The notes: a model not told the origin generated them from the sequence alone. A stretch of DNA of 18,169 nt from Chloroflexi bacterium UBA4733 (GCA_002404055.1 DHIZ01000424.1:1-18169); one strand, 5' to 3'. Shown: positions 1 to 7,608, counted from the first letter of the stretch. Translations and numbers: made by a program.

Positions 1-1
1 C

Positions 2-1627
2 TGGTTCCCCCAGGTGAAGCCGGACCAACTCTACGGCATCGAACTCAACCCCTACGCCCACGAGTTGGCGCAAGTCGTGGTCTGGATCGGCTACCTGCAA
101 TGGCTGCACGATAACGGCTTCGCCACTGTCTCCGGCACGATCCTGCGGCGGCTGGACAACATCAAGGAGATGGACGCCATCCTCGTACTCAACGAGGAGG
201 GGTTGCCCATCGAGCCGGCGTGGCCGGAAGCGGACATCATCATCGGCAATCCGCCGTTCTTGGGCTGGTACAAGGTGCGGCATGAACTTGGCGACGGCTA
301 TGCTGAGCCGTTGTTCCGCCTCTACGGCGATCGTGTTCCCGCGTCCGCCGACCTTGTCTGCTACTGGTTTGAGCGGGCGAGAGCGCAGATCGCCGACGGT
401 CGCGCCAAACGCGCGGGACTCCTGGCGACGAACTCCATTCGGGGCGGGGCCAATCGTAAGGTGCTTGACCGGATCAAGCAAACGGGCGACATTTTCTTGG
501 CCTGGAGCGACCGGCCTTGGATTCTGGACGGCGCAGCAGTGCGCGTCTCCATGCTCGGCTTCGATGATGGCCGCGAGAAAGAGCGAGTGCTCGATGGCGC
601 TACCATACCGAGCATCAGTGCCGACCTTCGGGCCGGGTTAGACCTAACTCAGGCTCAGCGTTTACAGGAGAATAGAGGGTTGGCCTTCATCGGGGACATG
701 AAGAAAGGCGCCTTCGATATTCCCGAAGCCTTGGCTGAGTCTATGCTGGCCGCACCGGTCAACCCGAACGGGCGCCCAAACCGCGACGTTGTTAGGCCCT
801 GGATAAACGGTCTAGATATCGTTCGCCGTCCGCAACGGATGTGGATCGTCGACTTTGGCATCGACATGGAGGAAGCCACCGCAGCACTTTACGAGCAGCC
901 ATATGAGTACGTTCGTCGGCACGTAAAGCCGGTGCGCGACAACGTTCGGAACCCATTGGAGCGCCGTCATTGGTGGTTGCATGGCAGGCCTGCTCTCGAC
1001 CTCCGCGCGGCTGTACTGGGCCTGAGCCGATACATCGTGACACCCCGTGTTGCCAAACATCGAATATTCGTGTACGTGAATGCCGCGACGCTGCCCGATG
1101 GGGCGGTGGTGGCGATCTCCCGAGACGATGATTACTTTCTCGGCTGCTTGCAATCGAAGCTGCACGAACTTTGGTCACTCGCTCTATGCACGTGGCTTGG
1201 CGTCGGCAACGACCCTCGTTACACGCCGACCACGACGTTCGACACATTCCCGTTCCCCTGGCCACCCGACCAAGAGCCCGAGAACGATCCGCTCGTCCAA
1301 GCCATAGCTGAAGCGACGCAAGAACTCGTGAGAAAGCGCGATGCCTGGCTGAACCCGCCGGACGCCTCGGCGGAGGAACTGAAGCGGCGCACGCTCACCA
1401 ACCTGTATAACCAGCGTCCCACCTGGCTCGACCTGGCCCATCGCACCCTCGATGCGGCGGTGCTGGATGCCTACGGCTGGCCACACGACCTGACGGACGA
1501 AGACATCTTACGGCGGCTGCTTCAGCTCAACCTTGAACGGGCGGGAGTCGCGCAAGCCTCTGGTGAAGCGGCGCCGCCCTCCGGCGACCGACTCGCTATC
1601 GGCCCAGATGTCGCGGCGGCCGGGTAG
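2..1627 (+). CDS. MmeI-type class I SAM-dependent DNA adenine methyltransferase, C-terminal part (5' end outside window)
   Basis: The reading frame is open to the left edge (codons for W-F-P-Q precede the GTG at 14), so this is a partial gene and that GTG is not its start. The visible part begins with the 'DQLYGIELNPYAHELAQ' segment, which in this family follows the SAM-binding motif I. The amino-methylase motif IV NPPF lies at 248-259, typical of N6-adenine methyltransferases. A long target-recognition region follows, then the family's usual C-terminal 'LTNLYNQRPTWLDLAHRTLD' stretch and an 'LLQLNLER' end. The last 30 or so residues are a low-complexity Ala/Pro/Gly tail. Known for the family: MmeI/YeeA-like proteins methylate one adenine of an asymmetric site, and some carry an N-terminal nuclease. 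Whether this one does cannot be seen. No partner restriction gene follows downstream. It could be a solitary methylase, a type IIL enzyme, or part of a larger defence locus to the left. Confidence 0.88.
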   Translation, partial: WFPQVKPDQLYGIELNPYAHELAQVVVWIGYLQWLHDNGFATVSGTILRRLDNIKEMDAILVLNEEGLPIEPAWPEADIIIGNPPFLGWYKVRHELGDGYAEPLFRLYGDRVPASADLVCYWFERARAQIADGRAKRAGLLATNSIRGGANRKVLDRIKQTGDIFLAWSDRPWILDGAAVRVSMLGFDDGREKERVLDGATIPSISADLRAGLDLTQAQRLQENRGLAFIGDMKKGAFDIPEALAESMLAAPVNPNGRPNRDVVRPWINGLDIVRRPQRMWIVDFGIDMEEATAALYEQPYEYVRRHVKPVRDNVRNPLERRHWWLHGRPALDLRAAVLGLSRYIVTPRVAKHRIFVYVNAATLPDGAVVAISRDDDYFLGCLQSKLHELWSLALCTWLGVGNDPRYTPTTTFDTFPFPWPPDQEPENDPLVQAIAEATQELVRKRDAWLNPPDASAEELKRRTLTNLYNQRPTWLDLAHRTLDAAVLDAYGWPHDLTDEDILRRLLQLNLERAGVAQASGEAAPPSGDRLAIGPDVAAAG

Positions 1628-2036
1628 CACGGTAGCGGGTACCCGCGCCGACGCGCAGAGCGCGGCCGTGGTGCTTGCGCTTCTGGCGGCGAACCTCATA
1701 GCGGGCAAACGAGCGCGGGCCACCCACGGCTGACCGCACGGCCCAGGCAGAACAGATGCAAGAGACGGTTGAACCAGGCTTCCCCCTTCAGAACGTGCGT
1801 GAACTGGCGTCAGAATGCCCCAAGAACGGCTGTTCCGCAACCGGACGGCGCGTTCAGCACCCGAAGCGTGCGACTCCTGACCTCAACGAAGGCGCCATGC
1901 TCCGGGCCGAGTTGGGTACTGGCCTGCCTACCGTGCATCGCATGCGAGGGTAGCAGACGGTTCGTCAACTCGCCAGTTCCGCCCGTCACCACCCAACGCA
2001 GGAACGATAGGCTGGCAGCGGCGCGACGTAAAACGG
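1628..2036. other. gene-free stretch
   Basis: About 410 bases between the methyltransferase stop and the HicA-like relic. Only short open frames without recognisable protein features occur. A perfect 12-base palindrome GCGGGTACCCGC lies at 1635-1646, just after the methyltransferase stop. It has no T-run, so I do not call it a terminator. Confidence 0.5.
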
Positions 2037-2108
2037 CTATTCGTCAATGGTAACAATCAGCTTGATGCGGACTTCCTCCGGCGACAGCGGCGGATAACGT
2101 TTAGGCAT
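2037..2108 (-). pseudogene. HicA-like toxin, truncated remnant
   Basis: A minus-strand ATG at 2108-2106 starts a 23-residue frame beginning MPKRYPPLSPEEVRIKL and ending at a TAG at 2039-2037. The opening resembles the N-terminus of HicA-family mRNA interferases (basic residues, PPL-S/T-P, then EV as the first helix begins). The ATG overlaps the stop of the upstream HicB-like frame (GCATGCCTAA), the translational coupling expected for a toxin-antitoxin pair. The rest of a HicA (about 60-80 residues, with the GSH catalytic histidine segment) was not found in any minus-strand frame down to about 1840, so the gene appears cut off. The assignment relies on a short match plus context, so it is tentative. 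Confidence 0.45.
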
Positions 2109-2460
2109 GCCCTGCGTGTGGACTTTGTATACGAATGGGGCAATTGCCTGAATGATTCGGGCGTAGAAGTTCACCCAGCTTTACACGCGCTGCATAAACC
2201 ATCCAGTGCAAGCGATGCAGCCACGGGGCAGGACGGTGAAGAAGATAGACAGGCAACTCGTCCTCAAGGACGGTCTGGACATGTCCGACGACCTGTCGGG
2301 TAAGTTCCTGAAAGGCTGTCTACCTGGTTGGGCGGGCAACAATGAGGTCAAGGTCTACGCACTCCGCATACCACTGCCTGCCGCGCTGAAAAACCATAAC
2401 CCGAAAGGTAAGGTGATTCTGCTTAGCTGCATGCGTCGCCCGGTTCTGACGATCCTGCAT
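2101..2460 (-). pseudogene. HicB-like antitoxin with an in-frame TAG
   Basis: A minus-strand frame of 120 codons runs from an ATG at 2460 to a TAA at 2103-2101 and is interrupted once, by TAG at 2322-2320 (codon 47). Before the stop it reads FRVMVFQRGRQ then WYAECVDLDLIVARPT, which matches the partly degraded RNase-H-like fold of HicB antitoxins (beta strands, then 'aeC.dLd....g.T'). After the stop the same frame continues sensibly with AFQELTRQVVGHVQTVLEDE, the expected helix, and a basic, aromatic C-terminal segment (RPAPWLHRLHWMVYAARVKL). Homology on both sides of a single stop indicates recent nonsense inactivation. The true start could be internal, just before the HLTFRVMVF strand. A HicA-like start overlaps the 3' end. 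An antitoxin with a broken partner is consistent with decay of the whole module. Confidence 0.68.
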
Positions 2461-2844
2461 TGTTCCCCTGCCTCACCATAGACTTTGCTCCGTCATTCTC
2501 CCCATGGGCATTATTTACCCGGAACGCCCAGTAAGTCAATAGGCAACTCACTAATAAAAGTGAAAAATCCTAGTTCAGCAAACAAGGGACCCCCTTTCGG
2601 CGGCGTGCGGAGATGTCCGCGCCGCCGTCCGTGCGCTATCTGTCATGGACTACCTACCAGCGGCGGCGTCGATAAAACAAGGTTCAAACTGACTTTAAAG
2701 TTTGAACGAACCCAACCCACCCGTACCAGAGGGATCCTGCGTTAGAGACCCTCTACATTGCCATATCGAAATATCGAAAGCTCCGGTTTTGAACCTTGTC
2801 TTCGCTTTCCGACGAATCGCTTGGGAAGTTCCCTGTCCTATGCC
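2461..2844. other. gene-free, more AT-rich stretch
   Basis: About 380 bases without a supportable gene, visibly less GC-rich than the flanking genes. A GC-rich hairpin can be drawn at 2599-2626 (GGCGGCG pairing with CGCCGCC, inner stem CGGA/TCCG), with no T-run on either side. The weaker AT-rich hairpin at 2682-2707 is listed separately. Confidence 0.5.
2682..2707 (-). terminator. possible terminator of the leftward sugar operon
   Basis: Perfect 9-base inverted repeat GTTCAAACT / AGTTTGAAC with an 8-base spacer, 137 bases beyond the stop of the last operon gene. Read on the minus strand it is followed by CTTGTTTTATC. The stem is AT-rich, so it is a weak terminator at best and could instead be a protein-binding site. 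Confidence 0.35.
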
Positions 2845-3690
2845 TTACGCCTTCCAGGCGACATGGTCGCCGAGCACCCGTCCGAGATACTGCCGGCTCA
2901 TCGCGGCGGCTTCGCGCGGCGGGCGCGGGGCGCGCCGGGTGCCATCAAGCTCGACGTTGACCCAACCGTCGAAGCCGTCCTCGATCAACAGGTCGAGGAG
3001 CGCGGGCATGGGCAGGATGCCGCTGCCGACCGGTTCGTAGTTGACGTAGCCGCTGGCGTCGATCTCCTTGCCCTCGGCATCTTTGTCGTAGCTGCCGTTC
3101 CAGTCCTTGAGGTGGACGTGGGTGATGCGCCGGCGGTGGGTGCGCATCACTTCCAGAATGTCGCTGCCACCTTTGGCGATCTGGCCAGTGTCCGGCGCAA
3201 AGCCGACGTAGGCGGGATCAAGCAGGTCGAGGATGGTATCAATCTCCGCACGCGTCTCGATGGCCGTGCCGGTGTGGGGGTGCAGTCCGGTGAGCATACC
3301 AAAATCCCGGCAATAGCGGCCGAGCTCGTTGAGGGCCGTCGCCAGGGCGCGAAATTGGTCGACGGAATAGCCCCCCGCCAGGCGCCGGCCGGCCTGCAGC
3401 ACGAGGGTCCGGCCACCGACTGAGCGCAGGGCGTCGGCCTCCCGCCGTGCCGCCGCCAGTTCCTCGCCAGCCGTGGCGGGATCAATCCACGTCTTATGAC
3501 AATAGGCGGCGCCGGTCGGGATGCCGTAGCGCTCCACCAGCGCGCGGTAGCCGCCCGGTTGCGCATTCCAGGTCAAGATAGTCTGGGCAAAGGTCTCGAA
3601 ACCCAGATAGCCAAGTTCCGCCGTATCACGGTACGCCTGCTCAACGTCCCCCGGTATGCCCCAGGTGATCCCGGTGTGTCCGACCTTCAT
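2845..3690 (-). CDS. sugar phosphate isomerase/epimerase-like TIM-barrel protein (IolE-type)
   Basis: A 281-residue protein of the xylose-isomerase-like AP-endonuclease-2 TIM-barrel superfamily. The start at 3690 is chosen because AGGAG lies five bases upstream and the preceding gene ends nine bases before it. A longer frame to 3762 would overlap that gene. Visible features: N-terminal GITWG strand, 'GLHPHTGTAIET' at 135-146 (like inosose dehydratase IolE), 'GFAPDTGQ' with a probable metal ligand D167, 'THVHLKD' with H191/H193 and K195, and 'NVELDG' with E247. Known members isomerise, epimerise or dehydrate keto-sugars and inososes using a divalent metal. It is the last gene of a four-gene leftward operon and pairs with another TIM-barrel protein of the same superfamily and a Gfo/Idh dehydrogenase, so its substrate is probably the keto-sugar made by that dehydrogenase. 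The precise reaction cannot be read from sequence. No signal peptide is seen, so it is likely cytoplasmic. Confidence 0.85.
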   Translation of the reverse strand: MKVGHTGITWGIPGDVEQAYRDTAELGYLGFETFAQTILTWNAQPGGYRALVERYGIPTGAAYCHKTWIDPATAGEELAAARREADALRSVGGRTLVLQAGRRLAGGYSVDQFRALATALNELGRYCRDFGMLTGLHPHTGTAIETRAEIDTILDLLDPAYVGFAPDTGQIAKGGSDILEVMRTHRRRITHVHLKDWNGSYDKDAEGKEIDASGYVNYEPVGSGILPMPALLDLLIEDGFDGWVNVELDGTRRAPRPPREAAAMSRQYLGRVLGDHVAWKA

Positions 3691-3698
3691 ACGTACTC

Positions 3699-4511
3699 CT
3701 ATATCAAATACGTCGCAAGATGCTGGCGGACCCAGGCGACGCTCTGTTGCGCCAGCGGCCACAGGTCCGTGCCGTGCGGCGGCTCGATCTCCAGACAGAG
3801 GACGAGGTTAGCGGGGTCAGGCGCCTGCGCTGCCAGGAGCGCGACGCAGGCCGCCACGTTGACGTCACCTTCGCCGACGCCGCAGCCGACCAGTGAAAGC
3901 AAACCCTGGTGCTTGGGGCGGATGAGAAGGTCCTTGATGTGGGTAGCGACGGTGAACGGAGCCAGGGCCGTCGTCGCGGCCTCCGGCTCTTCCATGACGG
4001 CATAGGCATTGCCGGTATCGAGCCGAGCGCGCAAGCCCGGGCTGTTGACACGCCGGATGATCGAGGCAACCTCGTGCCCACGATAGTCGGCGTGGTTCTC
4101 CAGCGCCAGCACGACGCCTTCGTCGGCGGCAGCCCGAGCCAGGGGCGTCAGCGCTGCCACCATGCTGTCGAGTTGCTCCGCCAGGGGTGGGTCGCGCCGC
4201 CAGCGGTCGGAACCGGAGGCCGTGCCGATGACCGTGATGCCCAGCGGCTTACAGCAGGTGCGAACGAAGGAGACGAACGCCTCGACAGTTTGCGCCGCGC
4301 CGTTGGTGATGTACCTGTCGCCCCAACTTGTTTCCAGGGCCAGGCCGGCTCCCGCTGCTTCCGCCCCAATCGTGGCGAGGAGCGCCGGGTCGTCGACGGC
4401 AGGTCCCAGGCCAAGAGCCAGACTGTCCACACCGAGTTCCCTGGCCCGCGCGATGGCGGCGAGCGGATCCCGGCCGGTGCCGAGTGAATGCTGCACGATT
4501 CCCAGACGCAT
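3699..4511 (-). CDS. sugar phosphate isomerase/epimerase family TIM-barrel protein
   Basis: A 270-residue xylose-isomerase-like TIM-barrel protein of typical family length. Conserved strand ends carry the expected metal ligands: 'LALENH' (E138), 'RLDTGN' (D165), 'THIKD' (H191, D194) and 'CLEIE' (E241/E243). 'GCGVGEGDV' at 209-217 is the family's GxGxG/D turn. The ATG at 4511 follows the Gfo/Idh stop by 11 bases. The upstream AGAGA is a weak ribosome site, suggesting translational coupling. Its TAG overlaps the ribosome site of the next gene. Family members act on keto-sugars or sugar phosphates (epimerase, isomerase, dehydratase, or lyase acting on 3-keto-glycosides). With the adjacent dehydrogenase I infer a keto-sugar substrate. 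It differs clearly from the other TIM-barrel protein beside it, so the two are likely successive enzymes or subunits, not recent duplicates. Confidence 0.87.
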   Translation of the reverse strand: MRLGIVQHSLGTGRDPLAAIARARELGVDSLALGLGPAVDDPALLATIGAEAAGAGLALETSWGDRYITNGAAQTVEAFVSFVRTCCKPLGITVIGTASGSDRWRRDPPLAEQLDSMVAALTPLARAAADEGVVLALENHADYRGHEVASIIRRVNSPGLRARLDTGNAYAVMEEPEAATTALAPFTVATHIKDLLIRPKHQGLLSLVGCGVGEGDVNVAACVALLAAQAPDPANLVLCLEIEPPHGTDLWPLAQQSVAWVRQHLATYLI

Positions 4512-4522
4512 GAGTTTTCTCT

Positions 4523-5635
4523 CTATTGCTTCAACGACCCCGGCTGGAGCGGAATAGCGGGCTGGGTGAGGGCCTCCCGCAGGGCGAACAGCGGATTGTC
4601 CCTCACCTCCAGCGGGAGCGCTACCACCGCGCGGCGGCGCGCCGACTCGTAGATTGCCAGGAGCACTTCGAGGGTGGTTCGCGCGCCGGCTGCGGCCAGG
4701 GGGTGCGGCGCGCCGGTCTCCAGGCAGCGCAACAAGACGCGTATCTCCTCCGAAAAGGGCGGCAGATGCATGTCGTCGCCCGCCAACGGCCAGGGCAGGG
4801 GAACCTCCTCCTGTACCGGCCCACGCTGCACCGTCACCATTGGCGTACCGGTATCGACGTGGTCACCGCCGATGTTCAACTGGCCGGCGCTGCCGAGGAG
4901 GGTGATGTGATGATAGTTCGGCCCCGTGACATCGCGCCCCAACCCCTCCAGGCGACCGTCCAGGCGCACGCCGCCATCGGTGAGCAGGCAGCGGACGCCA
5001 CTGGCGAAGCCGATCCAGCCCAGCGCCGCCGTCTCGGCCGGATGGCTCCACGCTTCGCGTAGAGCCGAGTCGTCGATCTGACCAAAGACCCAGGACACCG
5101 GGGCGTCGTTGAGAAAGAAGCGCACCAGGTCAATCGTGTGCGTGCCGTCGACCAGCAGGCTGCTGCCAGGGTGGCCGTGGGCCAGGATGGTCGTCACCTC
5201 ACCGATGGCTCCCGAATCCAGGGTGCGCTTCGCGGCGATGTACTGCGGGCTAAAGCGGCGCTGGTGCCCGATGACCAACAGCGTGCCGGCCGCAGCGCAG
5301 GCGGCGATCATGGCGTCGGCATCGGGCAAGGTGAGAGCGATCGGCTTCTCGCAGAGGATGCCGCGCGGCTGGTATTTCGCCGCCGCCAGGACCACCGGCG
5401 CGTGCAGCGGCTCGTGCGTGCAGACCGATACGACATCGGGGCGTTCCCGGTCCAGCATCTCCTCCAGGGAGAGATGGCGGCCCGGGATGCCAAATTCGTC
5501 AGCGAAGCGTTGCAGCGCCTCTGGAGCAATGTCGGCGCAGGCCACCAGATCGACATCCGGCTGCGCGCGATAGCCGCGCGCGTGCCCGTGGGCAATCCGC
5601 CCACAGCCGATGATCGCGGCACGATAGCGGGCCAA
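4523..5635 (-). CDS. Gfo/Idh/MocA family NAD(P)-dependent oxidoreductase
   Basis: About 370 residues with the TTG start at 5635, which places 'RAAIIGCGRIAHGHA' at the N-terminus as the Rossmann GxGxxA motif (G10-A15). A longer frame up to 5800 would read deep into the upstream gene and adds non-family sequence, so I reject it. The exact start is uncertain because the ribosome site (AAGGGCG) is weak. The canonical 'CEKPIAL' (K97, catalytic/cofactor lysine) and the 'DGTHTIDLVRF' helix (H166, D169) of the C-terminal alpha/beta domain are present. Family enzymes oxidise or reduce sugar hydroxyls, inositols or glycosides with NAD(P). It begins five bases after the stop of the upstream solute-binding lipoprotein and is followed by two TIM-barrel genes. 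That order suggests oxidation of an imported glycoside followed by isomerisation or cleavage. Cytoplasmic. Confidence 0.9.
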   Translation of the reverse strand: MARYRAAIIGCGRIAHGHARGYRAQPDVDLVACADIAPEALQRFADEFGIPGRHLSLEEMLDRERPDVVSVCTHEPLHAPVVLAAAKYQPRGILCEKPIALTLPDADAMIAACAAAGTLLVIGHQRRFSPQYIAAKRTLDSGAIGEVTTILAHGHPGSSLLVDGTHTIDLVRFFLNDAPVSWVFGQIDDSALREAWSHPAETAALGWIGFASGVRCLLTDGGVRLDGRLEGLGRDVTGPNYHHITLLGSAGQLNIGGDHVDTGTPMVTVQRGPVQEEVPLPWPLAGDDMHLPPFSEEIRVLLRCLETGAPHPLAAAGARTTLEVLLAIYESARRRAVVALPLEVRDNPLFALREALTQPAIPLQPGSLKQ

Positions 5636-5639
5636 GATG

Positions 5640-7232
5640 CTATGCGCCCTTGGCTTTGTCCAGTGCGGCCTGGGCGACCTGCTGGAATTGCTGGAGCGCA
5701 GTACTGATATCCGTCTTGCCCTGCACAGTATCAAGGAGCAGGGTGTCGGAGGCCTTGGCGGGGATATCTTGCCAGCCGAGTGGCGACGGCGCCACCACAT
5801 AGGAGTTTTGCAACACCTTGATGTACACGCTGACCACGGGGTCGGCGGCCATCTTCGCCAGGTAGGGCGACTTCTTGTAGACCGGAAGGAATCCGTTGAT
5901 CTCCGCCCAGGTGTCTGTCCCCTCGGGCGATCCGCCGAACCAGGAGAGCGCCGTCCAGGAATCGTCCGGCCGTTTGACTCCGTTGGGGATACTCATCGCC
6001 CAACCGCCCAGCCAGCCAGGATCGGCCTTCACCCCTGGCGCCACCGGCATCTCCGCTGCGACGAAGGAATCGGCATACGCACTCCCCTTGGCAGCCTTCA
6101 CCGCCGACGTGTAGTTGGCCGAGACCATGGGACCCATCGTCACGAAGCCGTGCGCCATGCCATCTGGATATCCTAACTTTCCCCAGGTGCCGGTGAACGC
6201 CTGGATGGCGGCATAGCCGCCGAACAGATCGGCATACTTCTTCATCCAGGTAAGCGCCGCGACGTTCCCGGCCTGCGTCATATCCAGCTTGCTTTGATCC
6301 GTGGCGCCGGGGGCGAAATAGCCACCGCCGAAGACGGCGAAGTAGGTGAGCAAAGAGTTGCCCGACCCGTAGGTCTGCCAGGGCGGTAAGATACCCAACC
6401 GGCTAATACTCGCCCCGTTTTTCCGGAAGAGCTTCTGATTGGCATCATCCAGGTCGCTCACCGTTGCCGGTGGCGCGGCGATGCCGACCTCCTGCAACAG
6501 TGCCTTGTTGTACACCATGGGGAAGTTGGGGTCAACCTGAATCGGCATCACGTACTGGTGCCCGTTGAAAAGGCTCCCTTGCCAGGCCGGGGCAAAGAAG
6601 TCGGCGATCGACAGCTTGTCGCGTTGCATGTAGCTGTCGAGGTTCTTGACGATCTGCTTGTTGGCCCAGTCTTGCGGGTAGCCACCTTCCGGCGGGATGA
6701 AGACGAGGTCCGGCGGCGTACCTGCCGCGGAGGCGGTCAGAAACTTGTCTGGGAAGGGAGTACCCAGGTTCACCTGGGCGGTGAGTTTTGGATTCTTGGC
6801 AGCCAGGGCGTCAAACGACTGCTGATACCCCTTGACGATGTCGCTGGTCATGGCCCAGCCCGGCTGCCAGACTTGTAAGGCATTAGGGTTGACGGTCGGT
6901 GTCGCAGGAGCGGCGGAAACCGTCGTGGCCGCCGTCGTCGCGCTGCTGGTAGTCGTCGCCGTGGCCGCGCTGGCGGTCGTGGCCGTCGTGCTGGCTGCGG
7001 CAATGCTCGCCGCGGAGCTCGTGGTGACCGCGCTCGATGCCGCGGAGCTCGTCGCTGCCGCCGTCGTTACCGCCGCTGCTGTCGTCGGTGGCGCCGTCGT
7101 GGTTTGGGACGATGTGGCTGTCGTCGATGACGCGCCACAGGCAGAGAGCGCTACCGCTGCGATAAACTGCACACTCGCTACGAGCGCCGTGCGCCGTGAA
7201 AGATGCCCATGGGACCACCGCGAAGAAAGCAT
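5640..7232 (-). CDS. ABC transporter solute-binding lipoprotein (sugar type) with long Ser/Thr/Ala tether
   Basis: A 530-residue extracellular sugar-binding protein. The start at 7232 has AGGAG seven bases upstream and gives a clean lipoprotein signal: basic N-terminus with a twin-arginine (SRRTAL), hydrophobic core, and lipobox LSAC with the lipidated Cys32. Residues 33 to about 113 are almost only Ser, Thr and Ala, an unusually long flexible tether. The mature domain then opens with 'ALQVWQPGWAMTSDIVKGY' and contains 'TPPDLVFIPP', 'PNFPMVYNKALLQEVG' and a tryptophan-rich C-terminal lobe, as in family 1 sugar-binding proteins. A promoter lies 92 bases upstream. Its stop lies four bases before the Gfo/Idh start. 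No permease or ATPase gene is in the window, so it must dock on membrane proteins encoded elsewhere. Likely ligand: an oligosaccharide or glycoside. Confidence 0.9.
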   Translation of the reverse strand: MLSSRWSHGHLSRRTALVASVQFIAAVALSACGASSTTATSSQTTTAPPTTAAAVTTAAATSSAASSAVTTSSAASIAAASTTATTASAATATTTSSATTAATTVSAAPATPTVNPNALQVWQPGWAMTSDIVKGYQQSFDALAAKNPKLTAQVNLGTPFPDKFLTASAAGTPPDLVFIPPEGGYPQDWANKQIVKNLDSYMQRDKLSIADFFAPAWQGSLFNGHQYVMPIQVDPNFPMVYNKALLQEVGIAAPPATVSDLDDANQKLFRKNGASISRLGILPPWQTYGSGNSLLTYFAVFGGGYFAPGATDQSKLDMTQAGNVAALTWMKKYADLFGGYAAIQAFTGTWGKLGYPDGMAHGFVTMGPMVSANYTSAVKAAKGSAYADSFVAAEMPVAPGVKADPGWLGGWAMSIPNGVKRPDDSWTALSWFGGSPEGTDTWAEINGFLPVYKKSPYLAKMAADPVVSVYIKVLQNSYVVAPSPLGWQDIPAKASDTLLLDTVQGKTDISTALQQFQQVAQAALDKAKGA

Positions 7233-7323
7233 GCTGGCACTCCTAACGCTACGCCTGCCAAGAGGCGACGAATGGCTGCCGCCGGTTGCCCCTGAACCGG
7301 GCAACCCATGCTTGACATGCGAC

Positions 7324-7352
7324 ACTGTACCCTGTATGCTACCATCTGTCAA
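7324..7352 (-). promoter_or_regulatory. sigma70-type promoter of the lipoprotein-Gfo/Idh-TIM-barrel operon
   Basis: On the minus strand TTGACA (7352-7347) is followed after 17 bases by TACAGT (7329-7324). This is a perfect -35 box and a -10 box with four of six consensus bases at ideal spacing. It lies 92 bases upstream of the lipoprotein start, in an otherwise gene-free interval. Confidence 0.7.
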
Positions 7353-7359
7353 CAGATGG
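7342..7359. promoter_or_regulatory. palindromic operator candidate over the -35 box
   Basis: CCATCTG-TCAA-CAGATGG on the plus strand is a perfect 7+4+7 inverted repeat covering the -35 hexamer of the operon promoter. Size and position suit a dimeric repressor, for example GntR/FCD or LacI type, common regulators of sugar operons. No regulator gene is in the window. Confidence 0.6.
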
Positions 7360-7608
7360 AATGGCTTGCGGTACCCCACAGTGTGACGCAGGCTGATTGC
7401 TGCCAAAAGGACGGGGCTCCGGGACACTGCACGAATGCAGTAGAACCTGGTGCGCGCCTTGCCGTCGCCCTTTGGCCGTGAAGCCTATGTGCATTTTGGG
7501 GCGTAAAATGACAACTGTCAGTAACCGTCCCGCCTGCCTGGGCGCCGGGAATCGGCCCCCTCAGCGCCTCCTTGGAATACGCGGCTCCTGGTCGGCGATT
7601 TGCCCCCA
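7360..7608. other. gene-free spacer
   Basis: About 250 bases between the operon promoter and the sulfatase relic, with no supportable coding frame. A short inverted repeat TGACA-AC-TGTCA at 7509-7520 vaguely resembles the operator core, but it is too short to call. Confidence 0.4.

Noticed and set aside
1770..1890. Short minus-strand similarity to group II intron ends (CACGTTCTGAAGGGGGAAG-like)
   Set aside because: Only a short resemblance, with no reverse transcriptase, no domain V hairpin that I could draw and no partner boundary.
2320..2322. TAG in the HicB-like frame as a recoded or read-through codon
   Set aside because: No other gene here shows in-frame TAG, several genes use TAG as their terminal stop, and the HicA-like partner is also truncated, so decay is the simpler reading.
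2599..2626. GC-rich hairpin as a terminator
   Set aside because: No T-run follows on either strand and it is far from a gene end.
2758..3423. A 221-codon plus-strand frame
   Set aside because: It is antisense to the well-supported TIM-barrel gene and lacks family features.
4523..5800. Longer Gfo/Idh protein starting at 5800
   Set aside because: The extra N-terminus overlaps the lipoprotein gene by more than 150 bases and places the Rossmann motif far from the N-terminus.
6832..7386. A Val/Ala-rich, apparently membrane-like plus-strand frame of 184 codons
   Set aside because: The hydrophobic run is the reverse complement of the Ser/Thr/Ala tether codons. It also crosses the operon promoter.
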